A DNA stretch of 54,431 nt. Origin: Pseudoalteromonas sp. Z1A8 (lineage in GTDB: Bacteria; Pseudomonadota; Gammaproteobacteria; Enterobacterales; Alteromonadaceae). Where the stretch lies: positions 1 through 54,431 of the forward strand of contig NZ_WTLB01000028.1 of the NCBI RefSeq assembly GCF_011378855.1, read 5' to 3'. Position numbers and translations under genes: made by a program. Below, in pieces: positions 26,502-35,887 of this stretch; within the stretch, counting starts at the first letter, position 1, and each line of letters begins with the position of its first letter. The notes beneath the pieces were generated by a model. The model made no database searches and was not told the origin of the DNA. It worked only from the letters and a program-made list of their open reading frames with translations.

Positions 26502-28772
26502 ATGCATTTTTTCAATAGATTCTTTTTATTAAACGACCACTATTCAGCCCCTGGTCAGGTTGCTAATTGGCGAATAAGTGCACTGCGCATTATTCTATCA
26601 TTAGTAATGGTGTTATGTTTATCTGTGGCGTGTCACACGTACACAAGCGCTATTGAATTTAACTTAATTCATATTATTGTATTAACAAGCAGCTTTCTTG
26701 CTACTGCATGCGGTTTACTTATAGCAAGTAAGCGTTTTTATCACTTTAGCGCTCATGCACTTTTAATCGCTATTGTGGCCGCTAGCGTGTCAATGAACTT
26801 ATTTTTAACAGACTTAGAGCTTGCAAAAGTGGGCTCTATGTATATGTATTCTTGTCCGATAATTGCACTTATGCTGCTTGGTTATAGAACAGCCTTAGCT
26901 TATGGCATATTAAATATTGTGCCGTTTTATATGATCATAAATAGCGTTGATGTATCGGGTTTGACTGGCATAGCGCAACAACTTCCCGACGCGGACTTAT
27001 ACATTACAGGGCTTATATTTTTATTTTTTAACATATGTATTCCCCTTGCTGTAGCACGCACAATTGTGGCTGCTAAGCGTTTAAACAAAACAATGATAAG
27101 CGCTAATACACACCTTAAAGACAAAAATGAGCTTTATCGAAGCTTATTCACCGAATCAAATAAAGCCAAAATTATTGTTGACGAAAACCTTGTTATTACT
27201 GATTTTAATCAACATGCTATTGATATGTTTGGTATAAAAAAAGAATTAAGAGGAGAATGCGTTAACCTCTCTCGTTTATTCCCCTCTTTAGTTTTTGACG
27301 ATCCAAATGCGCAAAATAAAATTGTGAAGTACAAAAAAAGCTATTTTAAAGCCAGTTATCAGCAAATAACAATGAGCACAAACTACCGTGTATACGACTT
27401 TTACGATTGCACGCAAGAACAGCTCATTAAGCAAAGCTTGTCGATGATGGAGCTAGAAAACAAACGATTACGCTTCAGAGACTCGCGAACAAGGCTACCT
27501 AATAGAGAATGGTTTGAACTGCAATGCGATAGGCTAACAAGTAAGTACCAAAAAGGTTTTTATATTGTTGTTGCGCAAAGTGCAAATAGTGAATACTTAA
27601 ATTTAAAGCTCACTAAAGCCGACTCTCAAGCATTACTGATTAACGCATACAAGCGTTTAAAAACGATGCCAGATGAGCCGCTGTTGTGTGCTCATATAGG
27701 AGTAGGAAAGCTTGCTTTTATAATTGGCGCAAACTCGCAAAACGAGCTTGAAGATAAGCTATTAATGCAAATAAAAAATACATTAGATAAAACATATAAT
27801 GTATTTGGCACTAAGTGTCAGCAATCATTTTTATTTGGTTTTGCAAAATATCCTGATCATGGAAAAAACAGCACAATAGTACTTAGCAATGCGTGCGAAG
27901 CACTTAAAATCGCAAACTGTAATACTCCACTAAGTGGGTATAACGAAAAACAGTCACAAGCTTTTATCGAAAAATACGAAATTTCAATGTTGCTAGACGA
28001 AGCGCTTCAACAAGGCGATTTGTCGGTGCATTATCAGCCTAAAGTAAATGCTACGGGTGAATGCATAGGGCTTGAAGCTTTAGCGCGTTGGAATAGTCCA
28101 ATACTGGGTAATGTGTCGCCCGTGGTGTTTATTCCTATTGCTGAAGAATACAGGATGGTTAGTCGGTTAACCGATCTGATTATTCAAAAGGTGTGTGCTC
28201 AAATTGCCGATTGGACTAAAGCGGGTTTACCGAGTGTGCCGGTGGCAATAAATATATCTCTAATTGATTTTAGCCAAACCGATTTTATGTCAAAACTAGT
28301 TAAATACCTTGCCGACTTTAATGTAAAGCCGCCTCAAATAGAGTTAGAACTGACTGAAACTTCCCTTGAGGCTAACCAAGCCCATTCGTTAAAGCTTATG
28401 CAAACACTGCAATCGTGGGGTTTTACTATTTCGGTCGATGATTTTGGGGTGGGATATTCTAATATTGCACGCCTTGCCGACTACCCAATTAACAAACTCA
28501 AGTTAGATCGCTCATTAATAAGCCAAGTAACGAGCTCAAAGCGTCAAAAAAGTTTAGTTAAGGCAGTACACGCTATGTGTAAAGAACTTGATATTAAGTG
28601 TGTAGCTGAGGGGGTAGAAACCCAAGAGCAAGTAGCAATAATGGCGCAAATGGGGTGTAAAGAATTTCAGGGCTATTACTTTGCTAAACCAATGCCAGCC
28701 GAACAATTTGCAGAACATGTTAGCCGCCATGGCTTAGTGTTTAACCCTAAAGAAGTGACAGTTAAACTTTAA
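26502..28772 (+). CDS. Membrane-bound EAL-domain protein with degenerate GGDEF
   Basis: A 756-aa protein. N-terminal membrane segments (about 20-190) precede a PAS-like region, a GGDEF-like domain (about 325-480) whose signature is degenerate (VGKLAF where GGDEF is expected, near 400), and a C-terminal EAL domain. The EAL domain looks catalytic: EALARW (about 523), ELTETSLE, DDFGVGY (about 645), KLDRSL and AEGVET. It probably hydrolyses cyclic di-GMP, with the GGDEF remnant as regulator. An in-frame TTG at 26493 is possible, but ATG 26502 is preferred. Confidence 0.87.
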   Translation: MHFFNRFFLLNDHYSAPGQVANWRISALRIILSLVMVLCLSVACHTYTSAIEFNLIHIIVLTSSFLATACGLLIASKRFYHFSAHALLIAIVAASVSMNLFLTDLELAKVGSMYMYSCPIIALMLLGYRTALAYGILNIVPFYMIINSVDVSGLTGIAQQLPDADLYITGLIFLFFNICIPLAVARTIVAAKRLNKTMISANTHLKDKNELYRSLFTESNKAKIIVDENLVITDFNQHAIDMFGIKKELRGECVNLSRLFPSLVFDDPNAQNKIVKYKKSYFKASYQQITMSTNYRVYDFYDCTQEQLIKQSLSMMELENKRLRFRDSRTRLPNREWFELQCDRLTSKYQKGFYIVVAQSANSEYLNLKLTKADSQALLINAYKRLKTMPDEPLLCAHIGVGKLAFIIGANSQNELEDKLLMQIKNTLDKTYNVFGTKCQQSFLFGFAKYPDHGKNSTIVLSNACEALKIANCNTPLSGYNEKQSQAFIEKYEISMLLDEALQQGDLSVHYQPKVNATGECIGLEALARWNSPILGNVSPVVFIPIAEEYRMVSRLTDLIIQKVCAQIADWTKAGLPSVPVAINISLIDFSQTDFMSKLVKYLADFNVKPPQIELELTETSLEANQAHSLKLMQTLQSWGFTISVDDFGVGYSNIARLADYPINKLKLDRSLISQVTSSKRQKSLVKAVHAMCKELDIKCVAEGVETQEQVAIMAQMGCKEFQGYYFAKPMPAEQFAEHVSRHGLVFNPKEVTVKL

Positions 28773-28789
28773 ATGTATTTAGTGGCCAC

Positions 28790-28832
28790 TTTATAGAACA
28801 TGCTCACCTAAGAGCTATGCATGTTCTATAAA
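28790..28832. terminator. Long perfect dyad between convergent genes
   Basis: TTTATAGAACATGC (28790-28803) is perfectly repeated inverted at 28819-28832. It lies 18 bp after the EAL gene and 20 bp beyond the 3' end of the converging lipoprotein gene. It lacks a T-tract, so it may be a bidirectional terminator or an mRNA-end stabiliser. Confidence 0.5.
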
Positions 28833-28851
28833 GCTAGCTTGGTTTTATTAC

Positions 28852-29250
28852 CTAATTACAGAGTTGTTGGGCGTTTATAGTTATTTTGCACTGTTGCACA
28901 GCTCCCGACTTCCAATGCTGTATGTCTGATTGCGCAGTACAGCCTGCATCTTCAATTAAAGCAGTGTCAGCATCACATAAAAGTAATACGGCGTTATCAT
29001 CTTGTACATCCACAATAAACGTGTACTCGTTAAAGGGCGTAAGTTTGCTTAAATCGTTATTAACGGCAGCTTTTAATAACTCATCAGTGGATGAATAGGG
29101 TGTTTCACTAAACTTTAAAGTGCCGTCTACAGCTGTCGCAATATCTTTTAATTGCGAGGCTAAATCGGCCATTATTTCTGGATTATTATTTTTTGAAGTG
29201 TAACAACCGCTAAGTAATACAATTAAGCTTATGCAGAGTAAGTGTTTCAT
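28852..29250 (-). CDS. Small hypothetical lipoprotein
   Basis: A 132-aa protein with a lipoprotein signal (LLSGCYTS, lipobox at about 13-16). The mature chain has five further Cys residues in its second half (LLCDAD, GCTAQ, QQCKI, QLCN), suggesting disulfides. No family is recognised. Its start lies 1 bp downstream of the phospholipase-like gene stop, so the two are almost certainly co-transcribed. Confidence 0.65.
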   Translation of the reverse strand: MKHLLCISLIVLLSGCYTSKNNNPEIMADLASQLKDIATAVDGTLKFSETPYSSTDELLKAAVNNDLSKLTPFNEYTFIVDVQDDNAVLLLCDADTALIEDAGCTAQSDIQHWKSGAVQQCKITINAQQLCN

Positions 29251-29251
29251 G

Positions 29252-30172
29252 CTATTTGCTCCATACCGTCATTGTGTTGTGCTCATCGTAGCCTGTGTCT
29301 AGGTTCCAGTTTTTAATTTCACTGTAATCAGTATCTAAAAATACGGCATTGGCAATAATGGTTATATAGCGCTGAATGTTGCTAACGGCAAAGTCAAAAA
29401 TATCGTTGTAATGCATAGGCTCGTGCGGTGTTTTTAGTTGTTCAATAAAAGTGGAGTCTACTTCGTTTGGGCGAGGATAAAACAAACCTAAATCAGCAGC
29501 AACATGGCGTGCACAGGCAAATAACCGATAGCTTTCTTCAACATTATTTACTACAAGCTGAAAACCGTTATGCCATGAATTAAAGTTAGGCGCATGTTGT
29601 GCGGCGTAGCTTGGGTGAACTGTTAATAAAGCATGTTGCCAAATTTGTTCAATATCGGTATCAAAATTATCGTCTTTGTTAGTACAAGACCCAATATTTT
29701 GTTGTACGCGATCAGCGTAGCCTAACTCACCTAAATTTAAACGTTGCCAAATAAACGCATCTTGGTTCATTTCACAGGTACGGTGCGCAGTTTGGTTTTG
29801 CTCATATGGGCCAACTTTTAATTCAACAACCGGATGCACCGTTATATCTGCAGCTACATGTGCCATATAACCGCATAACCAAGCAAAGCACTTTTCAAAT
29901 GCTTCATCTTCAAGTGCTTTACAGTATTCAATCATGGCTTTAAGTAAATCACCCGTGCGCTCGTAATGCATTAGGTCGGCCCATGCATTTTGGCTAGGTT
30001 GCGCTACAGCTAAATAAGGGTAATCGGGGGCTACACAACCTAGTTCAAGGTATGCTTGGCGTTTGCTTAAAATAAGTTTTGCCTTTTTAGGCATATCCAT
30101 TTTAGTGAGTGACTTGGTTTGCGTTGCAATATTAACCGCAGTAATGTGCGCAAAAGCACCTGGCATTGTCAT
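29252..30172 (-). CDS. Zinc-dependent phospholipase C-like protein
   Basis: A 306-aa protein starting MTMPGAFAH. The His near the N terminus (AFAHI), LGCVAPDYPYL, the HYERT segment, and the helical GYMAHVAADITVHP region provide spaced His and Asp residues typical of the zinc-dependent phospholipase C / S1-P1 nuclease fold. No signal peptide is seen, unlike secreted phospholipases, so it may act inside the cell. The substrate is unproven. ATG 30166 is an alternative start. It is followed directly by the small lipoprotein gene. Confidence 0.72.
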   Translation of the reverse strand: MTMPGAFAHITAVNIATQTKSLTKMDMPKKAKLILSKRQAYLELGCVAPDYPYLAVAQPSQNAWADLMHYERTGDLLKAMIEYCKALEDEAFEKCFAWLCGYMAHVAADITVHPVVELKVGPYEQNQTAHRTCEMNQDAFIWQRLNLGELGYADRVQQNIGSCTNKDDNFDTDIEQIWQHALLTVHPSYAAQHAPNFNSWHNGFQLVVNNVEESYRLFACARHVAADLGLFYPRPNEVDSTFIEQLKTPHEPMHYNDIFDFAVSNIQRYITIIANAVFLDTDYSEIKNWNLDTGYDEHNTMTVWSK

Positions 30173-30263
30173 ATCCTTATGATTTATAAATAGGTGTACA
30201 GATTAACATTGAGACAGCGTTAAATAAAGTTAACTAAATGCAAGTATAGGGTGGTTAAGGCTA

Positions 30264-30461
30264 TTAAATTAGCTGTTCAACTAATTGGCCATTTTCATAT
30301 AATTTAGCATATTGACGTTTATGTTCTTCAAATAGGTAAGCTCTTAGCTGCTCTTGTCCGCTATGAATTTGAGTTATTTTTGCTGCAATCCCTAGGCTAC
30401 TTTGCCTAACAGGTTCTACATCCATTGATATATTTTCTTTGTTGGGTAAAGTAAAGCTCAT
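30264..30461 (-). CDS. Small hypothetical protein
   Basis: A 65-aa frame in the right orientation and spacing to belong with its minus-strand neighbours. It is Gln/Glu-rich with a plausible helix (GQEQLRAYLFEEHKRQYAKLYENG). No domain is recognised. It could be a short flagellar or regulatory protein, or not a gene; support is limited to the open frame and protein-like composition. Confidence 0.45.
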   Translation of the reverse strand: MSFTLPNKENISMDVEPVRQSSLGIAAKITQIHSGQEQLRAYLFEEHKRQYAKLYENGQLVEQLI

Positions 30462-30530
30462 GTGCTGTAATTTGTTTAAGCTTTTTCCATTTTTTAATGG
30501 TTTTAAAAATATGCCTGTACTGGAAATTGA

Positions 30531-30851
30531 TTAAATATTAAAACCTTGGCTTTTAATATTTAGTTTACTCCAACGCCAACTGCGCTGAGTGCCTTTTGTA
30601 TCAATTACCTCTGGTGCGCTCAAAATGGGGTTAATTACACCTAACTCATCAATTTTTAATTGCAGGGGAAACCAAAGTTGGTAATTAGCAACTTCAGCAA
30701 GCAAAGTTAAATTAGCGTGGGTAAAAAGATGAGCAATACTCGCGGGTACAGAGCTTTTCATTGTAAGCATATGATTACGTGGAGAGCGCTGCTTTGTATT
30801 TGGTTTGAATAACTCAGCTAAAAAATTTACCTCTTCATTAGAAAAGTCCAT
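30531..30851 (-). CDS. Hypothetical protein, possibly PilZ-like
   Basis: A 106-aa cytosolic protein. The segment YQLWFPLQLKIDELG followed by APEVIDTKGTQRSWRW is reminiscent of the beta-barrel part of some PilZ-like proteins, but the canonical RxxxR c-di-GMP motif is not evident, so I do not assign a function. Ribosome-binding sequence GGGGTGAAAT precedes the ATG on the minus strand. Confidence 0.55.
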   Translation of the reverse strand: MDFSNEEVNFLAELFKPNTKQRSPRNHMLTMKSSVPASIAHLFTHANLTLLAEVANYQLWFPLQLKIDELGVINPILSAPEVIDTKGTQRSWRWSKLNIKSQGFNI

Positions 30852-31112
30852 ATTTCACCCCGGTTACATAAAACAATGCACCACCGTAATTTAAACAATG
30901 GGTTTGTTCAATAAATGTTCGGTTTAAATTTGTTTAGTCAATATTTACGAGAGTATTTGGCAAGCTAAACAATTTATTTAAATGATGTGTTTAACGTTAT
31001 TATTTTTTCAGTGGTTAGCATTATTTAACATTTAAAAAATATATTTAGGCTCAAGTGGCTAGCTGTTAAACTGCAACACATTAGTTTTATAATTTATATT
31101 AGAGTTTACATT

Positions 31113-32750
31113 ATGATATGTGCATTTTTACGTGATCAACAGCCGAAGTTACTAGGTATGTTAGTGGTATTGTTTGGTGCTGGGTTTTCAATAAATGCAG
31201 TGGCTCAAGAGCAAAGCCAAACTTTAATTTTAGTGGGGTCAGAGCTTACTACCTGTACTAGCGCAAAGCTTAATAATTGCGAAAAAGAGATTGTTGTTGA
31301 AGGTAAATCACATAATCTATATAGGGTTAATAACTCTCAAATAAAAAACATCACGCAGCACTGGCCTAATAATAACATTGAGGCAAAAGCGGCTGTATTA
31401 AAAACACTTAAAGCCATACAAAGTAAATCGTCAAATAGCGTATCAAAAACTGATTTACTCTGGCAGTGGCGCGATATAAACAACCAACAACTGCAAAGCC
31501 TTACCCAACAAGAATACAACTTTGTATTTGATATGCTAGAAGTACCGCTACTTAATAAAAATGGTGAGCGCTCTAAAGAGCAAGTAAATACCGATTTTAA
31601 TAACGAGAGCGCGACTAACAATATTTTGCAATTTGTATCGGGCAGTTTAAAAGTTAATAACGCAAATCCCACCATGCTTGATATTACAGCATCAAGCCGA
31701 GACCCTTATGAATCGGCAGATTTAGCGCAGAGCCTTTTAGCACAATCAAATATAAGCACTCAATGGTTAGCACTAACCCCAGCGCTTGCTAAAGCGATTA
31801 CGAGTAACTCGTGCGATGAATTACCCGCTCTCAGAAATACATTAATGAATGTGTATAACCGTGAAGCAATTTACCCCGATCGCACAAAAGCCGAATATGC
31901 TTTATGCAAAAGTGGCACTGACGCACTTGTATCACTTATTAAAAATAGTACCGGTGTGATGTTTAATAGCGGTAATGCAGCATTAATGCATAAGGTATTG
32001 TTTGATCAAAACAACAATCCATATCCGTGGACGCAAGCATTGCAAACCCGCCCAGTTATAGTAGGTGAAGGAGCGGGCGCTGCAATCCAAAGCAAAATAG
32101 CGGGCATGTTTACGAATACAACAAGCCTTGAGGCTCTTCGTAAAAGTGAAACTAACGCTAATACAGGTGGACTTGGTAGCTTTAACTTTGGTGTTATAGA
32201 TACTCAATTTAGCGAACAAAACCGCACGTTTAGACTCGCAGCTGCGCTAAATAATAGCGAAGCGAGTAATACTAAAACACAAATGCAGCATGGCTTTGGT
32301 ATTGATGAAAATACAGCTTTGGTTGTTATTAAATCGCCAGAAGTTAGTTTAATGACCGTAATAGGTAAAAGCGGTGTAGTGCACTTAACTGAGCAAGGTA
32401 AGCCTCAAAAAGAGGGTAATAACTATCGTTATTCGTACTGGCCTGCTAGTAGCGTAATTGATATTACCAACAATACGTTTACTCTGAGTGAGCGCACTAT
32501 AAGCCAAACGTTACCCGAGATAAAAATACCGCCATTACCAGTACAGCGTTTTGGCTCAATTTTAACAAATTCAAAACTGCGCTCACTTACTCAAGCTATG
32601 TGCTTAAGCCAAGAGCAAAGTACGGTAGCCCAACAAGACGAGTTTATAATTAGCCTTACAGCAACCAGTGACACGCAGTATCATCGCGTAAATGCAAAAG
32701 AGTTTGGTTGTGCGCTAAGCAATTTAGAGTTAGCTATAAAGTCGATTTAG
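31113..32750 (+). CDS. Exported cyanophycinase-like (S51 fold) protein, probably catalytically dead
   Basis: A 545-aa protein with a signal peptide (about 1-31, ending NAVAQ). Residues about 185-410 follow the cyanophycinase layout: DITASSRDPYESAD, FNSGNAALMHKVL, GEGAGAA, GLGSFNFGVIDTQF and GIDENTALVV. Active cyanophycinases have GTSAGA with the nucleophilic Ser and DQHF with the catalytic His. Here these are GEGAGA (Gly320) and DTQF (Gln365); only the Glu of GIDE (399) remains. A peptidase-dead binding or structural role is inferred. N- and C-terminal regions are unrelated to anything I recognise. Confidence 0.7.
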   Translation: MICAFLRDQQPKLLGMLVVLFGAGFSINAVAQEQSQTLILVGSELTTCTSAKLNNCEKEIVVEGKSHNLYRVNNSQIKNITQHWPNNNIEAKAAVLKTLKAIQSKSSNSVSKTDLLWQWRDINNQQLQSLTQQEYNFVFDMLEVPLLNKNGERSKEQVNTDFNNESATNNILQFVSGSLKVNNANPTMLDITASSRDPYESADLAQSLLAQSNISTQWLALTPALAKAITSNSCDELPALRNTLMNVYNREAIYPDRTKAEYALCKSGTDALVSLIKNSTGVMFNSGNAALMHKVLFDQNNNPYPWTQALQTRPVIVGEGAGAAIQSKIAGMFTNTTSLEALRKSETNANTGGLGSFNFGVIDTQFSEQNRTFRLAAALNNSEASNTKTQMQHGFGIDENTALVVIKSPEVSLMTVIGKSGVVHLTEQGKPQKEGNNYRYSYWPASSVIDITNNTFTLSERTISQTLPEIKIPPLPVQRFGSILTNSKLRSLTQAMCLSQEQSTVAQQDEFIISLTATSDTQYHRVNAKEFGCALSNLELAIKSI

Positions 32751-32860
32751 TTACCAACCTAAACCAAGGGTTTAAGTTTTAAGCTGTACTCTATAAAATA
32801 GCGTTCATAACGATTTAAAAGCTTTGCCAAGTGTAACGCGCGACTAAAAAGAGTTTTAAA

Positions 32861-33109
32861 ATGAATAATGAAAATGACGTAATTGATACTTTAGCTGAGC
32901 TAGAAAGCTTTTTAATAGATGTTGAAAGCGGGGGCTTTGGTTTAAAAGGTGTTGCCGGTGTTGGTATGGCCACTAATAACAAAGATGGCAGCCGTTTTGT
33001 TGCTGTGTTTGGCGATAACCAACAGCTACTTTTAGCGCGCATGATTACAGAAAATGTATTTCAAACAGGCCAAGACATGGTGCGTAATGGTGTAGGGCGC
33101 AAGCACTAA
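32861..33109 (+). CDS. Hypothetical protein
   Basis: An 82-aa protein with an acidic N-terminal helix followed by a Gly-rich beta-like segment (SGGFGLKGVAGVGMATNNKDG) and a helix ending GRKH. It has no signal peptide. No family is recognised. It is the last host gene before the integrated element. Confidence 0.6.
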   Translation: MNNENDVIDTLAELESFLIDVESGGFGLKGVAGVGMATNNKDGSRFVAVFGDNQQLLLARMITENVFQTGQDMVRNGVGRKH

Positions 33110-33382
33110 TACATTAGAAAAGAAAAGGGCTTAGTGCGCTTTTTTAATTTCATTAAATTGAAATTAAATGGTTTCATGTAAATTCCACTAAAGTTGTTCT
33201 AAAATTAATAATGATTAAATACAATCCACTCAAAAACCTATAAAGCTTATTAGGTAAGCTCTGCTTTTTAAGTGTGCTTCGATAAATAAGATAGTGCTAC
33301 AGATATAAACTGTAGAGTTAATACAGATGAATTTTGGCTATATTTTGAAGAGAAGTTTAACTTTTTTGATACAGTGGTAATA
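33110..33382. other. AT-rich intergenic region left of the integrated element
   Basis: No gene, strong hairpin or repeat is evident. It ends at the left 54-bp attachment repeat. Confidence 0.5.
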
Positions 33383-33436
33383 AATTGGTCGGTATGGAGA
33401 GATTCGAACTCTCGACCCCTGCCACCCCATGACAGT
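33383..33436 (-). repeat. Left attachment site (partial tRNA-Pro 3' end)
   Basis: 54 bp identical to 41354-41407. Read on the minus strand it runs from the anticodon stem of tRNA-Pro through the T arm to CCA plus a few bases. Because the 5' half of the tRNA is absent, this is the displaced original 3' end of the target gene. Confidence 0.93.
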
Positions 33437-33532
33437 TTTTAGTTCTTTGTTTTTAATGATTTATATTTAATTACAATGAGTTATCTTTATTTGTTATTTC
33501 ATAAAGCACCTGTTTATTTCTCAAAATATCAC

Positions 33533-33559
33533 TATAATGGCTAGTTATTGGCTAGTTTT
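33533..33559 (+). promoter_or_regulatory. Left integrase arm-type sites and int promoter -10
   Basis: A perfect TATAAT (33533-33538) is immediately followed by a 21-bp sequence (33539-33559) built of two TGGCTAGTT units. An identical 21-bp sequence is at 41263-41283 inside the other end of the element. Paired sites of this kind are typical integrase arm-binding sites. Here they would cover the transcription start of int, so Int probably represses its own gene. Confidence 0.72.
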
Positions 33560-33577
33560 TTAAAAGTGGTTATCTAT

Positions 33578-34978
33578 ATGAAAGCGAGTAAAAACAACGC
33601 ATCCAGCATAACAGTGGCAAAATTAAACTCTTTTTTAAAGGAGTCTGAGCTTAATAGTCAGTTAGGTTGTGACAATATACAAGGTTTTCACTTCATTAAA
33701 TTAAAAGCTGGTGGAGCTTGGCGCTTACGTTATACAGACTTGTTAGGTAAAAGAAGAACAGCAGTAATAGCCGATGCCTCTATTAAACCAGCAATTGCAG
33801 CAGAGATGGCTTTAGATTGGCGTACAAAGTTAAAAAATGGAGTTGATCCATTAGGGTATAAGAAAAAATTAAAAAAAGAACATACCGATGCTGAGCAACT
33901 AAAAGCAGCCAATGCTTACTTAAATACAGGTAGGTTTTACGAGTCTATATATACCCCTTATAAACTAGATAACTTCAAAGATGGCAAATCAACGTTACAA
34001 AATATTAGCCGCAACTTTTCACACCTATTTGATCGCGATATGGGAAAGGTGACTAGCACTGATATTTTAAGTTGGTACAACAAACGAAGAAAAAACGGTG
34101 TGATGCGTAGCTCACTTGTAAGAGATTATGGCGCATTTAAAGCTATGCTTAATTTTGCTGCTAAATCACAAGACGGGCACAGCCCCGCAATACTAAAAGA
34201 TAACCCTATCAAAAACTATTCGTTACCCGCGCTTACTCTAGCTGAACGAGAAAAGTTAGAAATACATAATACAAAGCTAGAATCAAAGCGCGTTATTATG
34301 AGCGATACACTAAAGCAACAGATTCAGAACGGGCTAAATTTATACGCTGAACAACTAAAAGAAAAGCGCAGTGCAAGTAGGGCGCATGGGAAAGGGCATT
34401 TAGCAGATTTACAGGAACGTATTTACCCGCATTGGTTTATACCTTTTTGTCATATTGCACGATTAACAGGAATGCGCCCAGCCGATATATACGCTTTAAA
34501 ATGGGAGAACTTAGCTTTTAATCAGTTCAACAACTCGACTACTTTAATATTTACCCCATCTAAAACAAAAAAAGTAAATTACAGCCAAAAAATCACCTTT
34601 CCCGTTGGTGATGAATTAAAAGCGGTGTTTGATATATGGAAGAGTGAACAGGGCAATGCTACAGGCTTTATATTCCAATCAGATCGCACAGGGCGAGCAT
34701 TAGAGCGTAAAGCCCACCTAACACACTGGCGACAAGTTAAAGCCCTTGGCGGTATTACTACAGAGCTAGATTTATATTCATTTAGGCATAATTTTATATC
34801 AGAGTTATGCGCCCGTGGTGTTCCCGTGTTAACTATCGCCAAGCTGGTAGGGCATAAAGACGGTTCAATGATAGCCGCTAACTATTTAAGGCATGATGAA
34901 ACAAACACATTAGCCATGCTGCAAGGTGTGGGTGGTATTAATTCAGCAAGCAATAATCAAATAAAAGGAGTTATATAG
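33578..34978 (+). CDS. int: Tyrosine-type integrase
   Basis: A 466-aa site-specific recombinase. It has an N-terminal arm-binding domain (about 35-105, with GAWRLRYTDLLGKRRT), a core-binding SAM-like domain (about 110-215), and a catalytic domain. Visible catalytic residues: Arg300 in RLTGMRP, Arg403-His404 in LYSFRHNF, Gly-His at 425-426 and Tyr436 in AANYLRHD. It presumably inserts and excises the element at tRNA-Pro. A TTG at 33548 is in frame but lies in the arm-type repeat, so ATG 33578 is preferred. The gene sits at the end opposite the reconstituted tRNA. The next gene starts at the very next base. Confidence 0.93.
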   Translation: MKASKNNASSITVAKLNSFLKESELNSQLGCDNIQGFHFIKLKAGGAWRLRYTDLLGKRRTAVIADASIKPAIAAEMALDWRTKLKNGVDPLGYKKKLKKEHTDAEQLKAANAYLNTGRFYESIYTPYKLDNFKDGKSTLQNISRNFSHLFDRDMGKVTSTDILSWYNKRRKNGVMRSSLVRDYGAFKAMLNFAAKSQDGHSPAILKDNPIKNYSLPALTLAEREKLEIHNTKLESKRVIMSDTLKQQIQNGLNLYAEQLKEKRSASRAHGKGHLADLQERIYPHWFIPFCHIARLTGMRPADIYALKWENLAFNQFNNSTTLIFTPSKTKKVNYSQKITFPVGDELKAVFDIWKSEQGNATGFIFQSDRTGRALERKAHLTHWRQVKALGGITTELDLYSFRHNFISELCARGVPVLTIAKLVGHKDGSMIAANYLRHDETNTLAMLQGVGGINSASNNQIKGVI

Positions 34979-35839
34979 ATGGATATTGAAAAACAGCTTG
35001 AGAGTTGGGTGAATTTATATTTTCCTATGGAAGGAATTGAAAAAAATACTAAAGCATTCACCACACACAATAAAAAACGCACTAAAGAAGGGTTGTTTAG
35101 TTATCCAAACCATATCTTAACATTAGAAGAAGAAGCAAAATATTCAGAGCAGATTTTTCAAGATTTAATCAACCTTGGTCATGAAGTTGATATTGATTTT
35201 GGTGATGATTTAGGGAGTCAGCAAGATTCAATTAAAAATGGTATTAAAGGAATTGTTCACTGGTACGTTTGTAATTGGTTTAAAACTGAAACACTTAAAG
35301 CTATGAACAAAGATGACTCGAACGCTATACCTTATTTAAGTTTAATGGCTGTATATCACGTTAACGGTGAAAAATTATTTTTAGGTAGTTTATTCAGGTT
35401 GTTGACTCGTCAGACTGGATATCCTCATTACTCGGTAGTTGGTCAGGTTATATGTACTTATATCGAGTGGTGTAAGGCTAAACGTGATTTGGACTTTAGC
35501 AAGCTAGACAGGTGCGCTCATGCTTTATTTGCTCATGGTATGAATATGGCTAAAGCTGAATACGAGTATCAAATTATTGCTGGAAAATCCCGCACGAGTG
35601 AAGCAACTAGTAAAAGGGTCAAAACGAAAGAAGAAAAAAAACAATTAGCAATAATGCTACTTCCAAAAGTAATAAAAGAAATGAAACAGAACAACGCTAA
35701 CTTAAATATAACTTGGGCTAGAGTTAGCGAGAGAGTAGCAAGTAAAATGGATGAAATTCTAAAACCTAATAAGCCTACCCCGCGAACTACGGTTGAAAAA
35801 AACTATTTAAAAGGCATTAATTTAAAATCATATAAATAA
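34979..35839 (+). CDS. Unknown satellite protein, co-transcribed with int
   Basis: A 286-aa soluble protein, helical, with an aromatic central part (HWYVCNWF, LFLGSLFRLL) and a Lys-rich C-terminal region (about 205-286) ending in a possible DNA-binding tail (KPTPRTTVEKNYLKG). It has no recognised domain. It begins directly after the int stop with AAGGAG as ribosome-binding site, so it is translated from the int message. It might be a directionality partner, a regulator or a helper-interference protein; the sequence does not decide. Confidence 0.75.
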   Translation: MDIEKQLESWVNLYFPMEGIEKNTKAFTTHNKKRTKEGLFSYPNHILTLEEEAKYSEQIFQDLINLGHEVDIDFGDDLGSQQDSIKNGIKGIVHWYVCNWFKTETLKAMNKDDSNAIPYLSLMAVYHVNGEKLFLGSLFRLLTRQTGYPHYSVVGQVICTYIEWCKAKRDLDFSKLDRCAHALFAHGMNMAKAEYEYQIIAGKSRTSEATSKRVKTKEEKKQLAIMLLPKVIKEMKQNNANLNITWARVSERVASKMDEILKPNKPTPRTTVEKNYLKGINLKSYK

Positions 35840-35873
35840 AAGTGGAGCAAACCGTTCTATTACTCCATTTTAT
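35839..35873 (+). terminator. Hairpin with T-tract after the int operon
   Basis: AAAGTGGAG (35839-35847) pairs with CTCCATTTT (35863-35871), nine pairs with one G-U, followed by a TTTTATAT stretch. The stem is AT-rich, so termination may be partial. Confidence 0.5.
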
Positions 35874-35887
35874 ATAGCTTATTGTTT

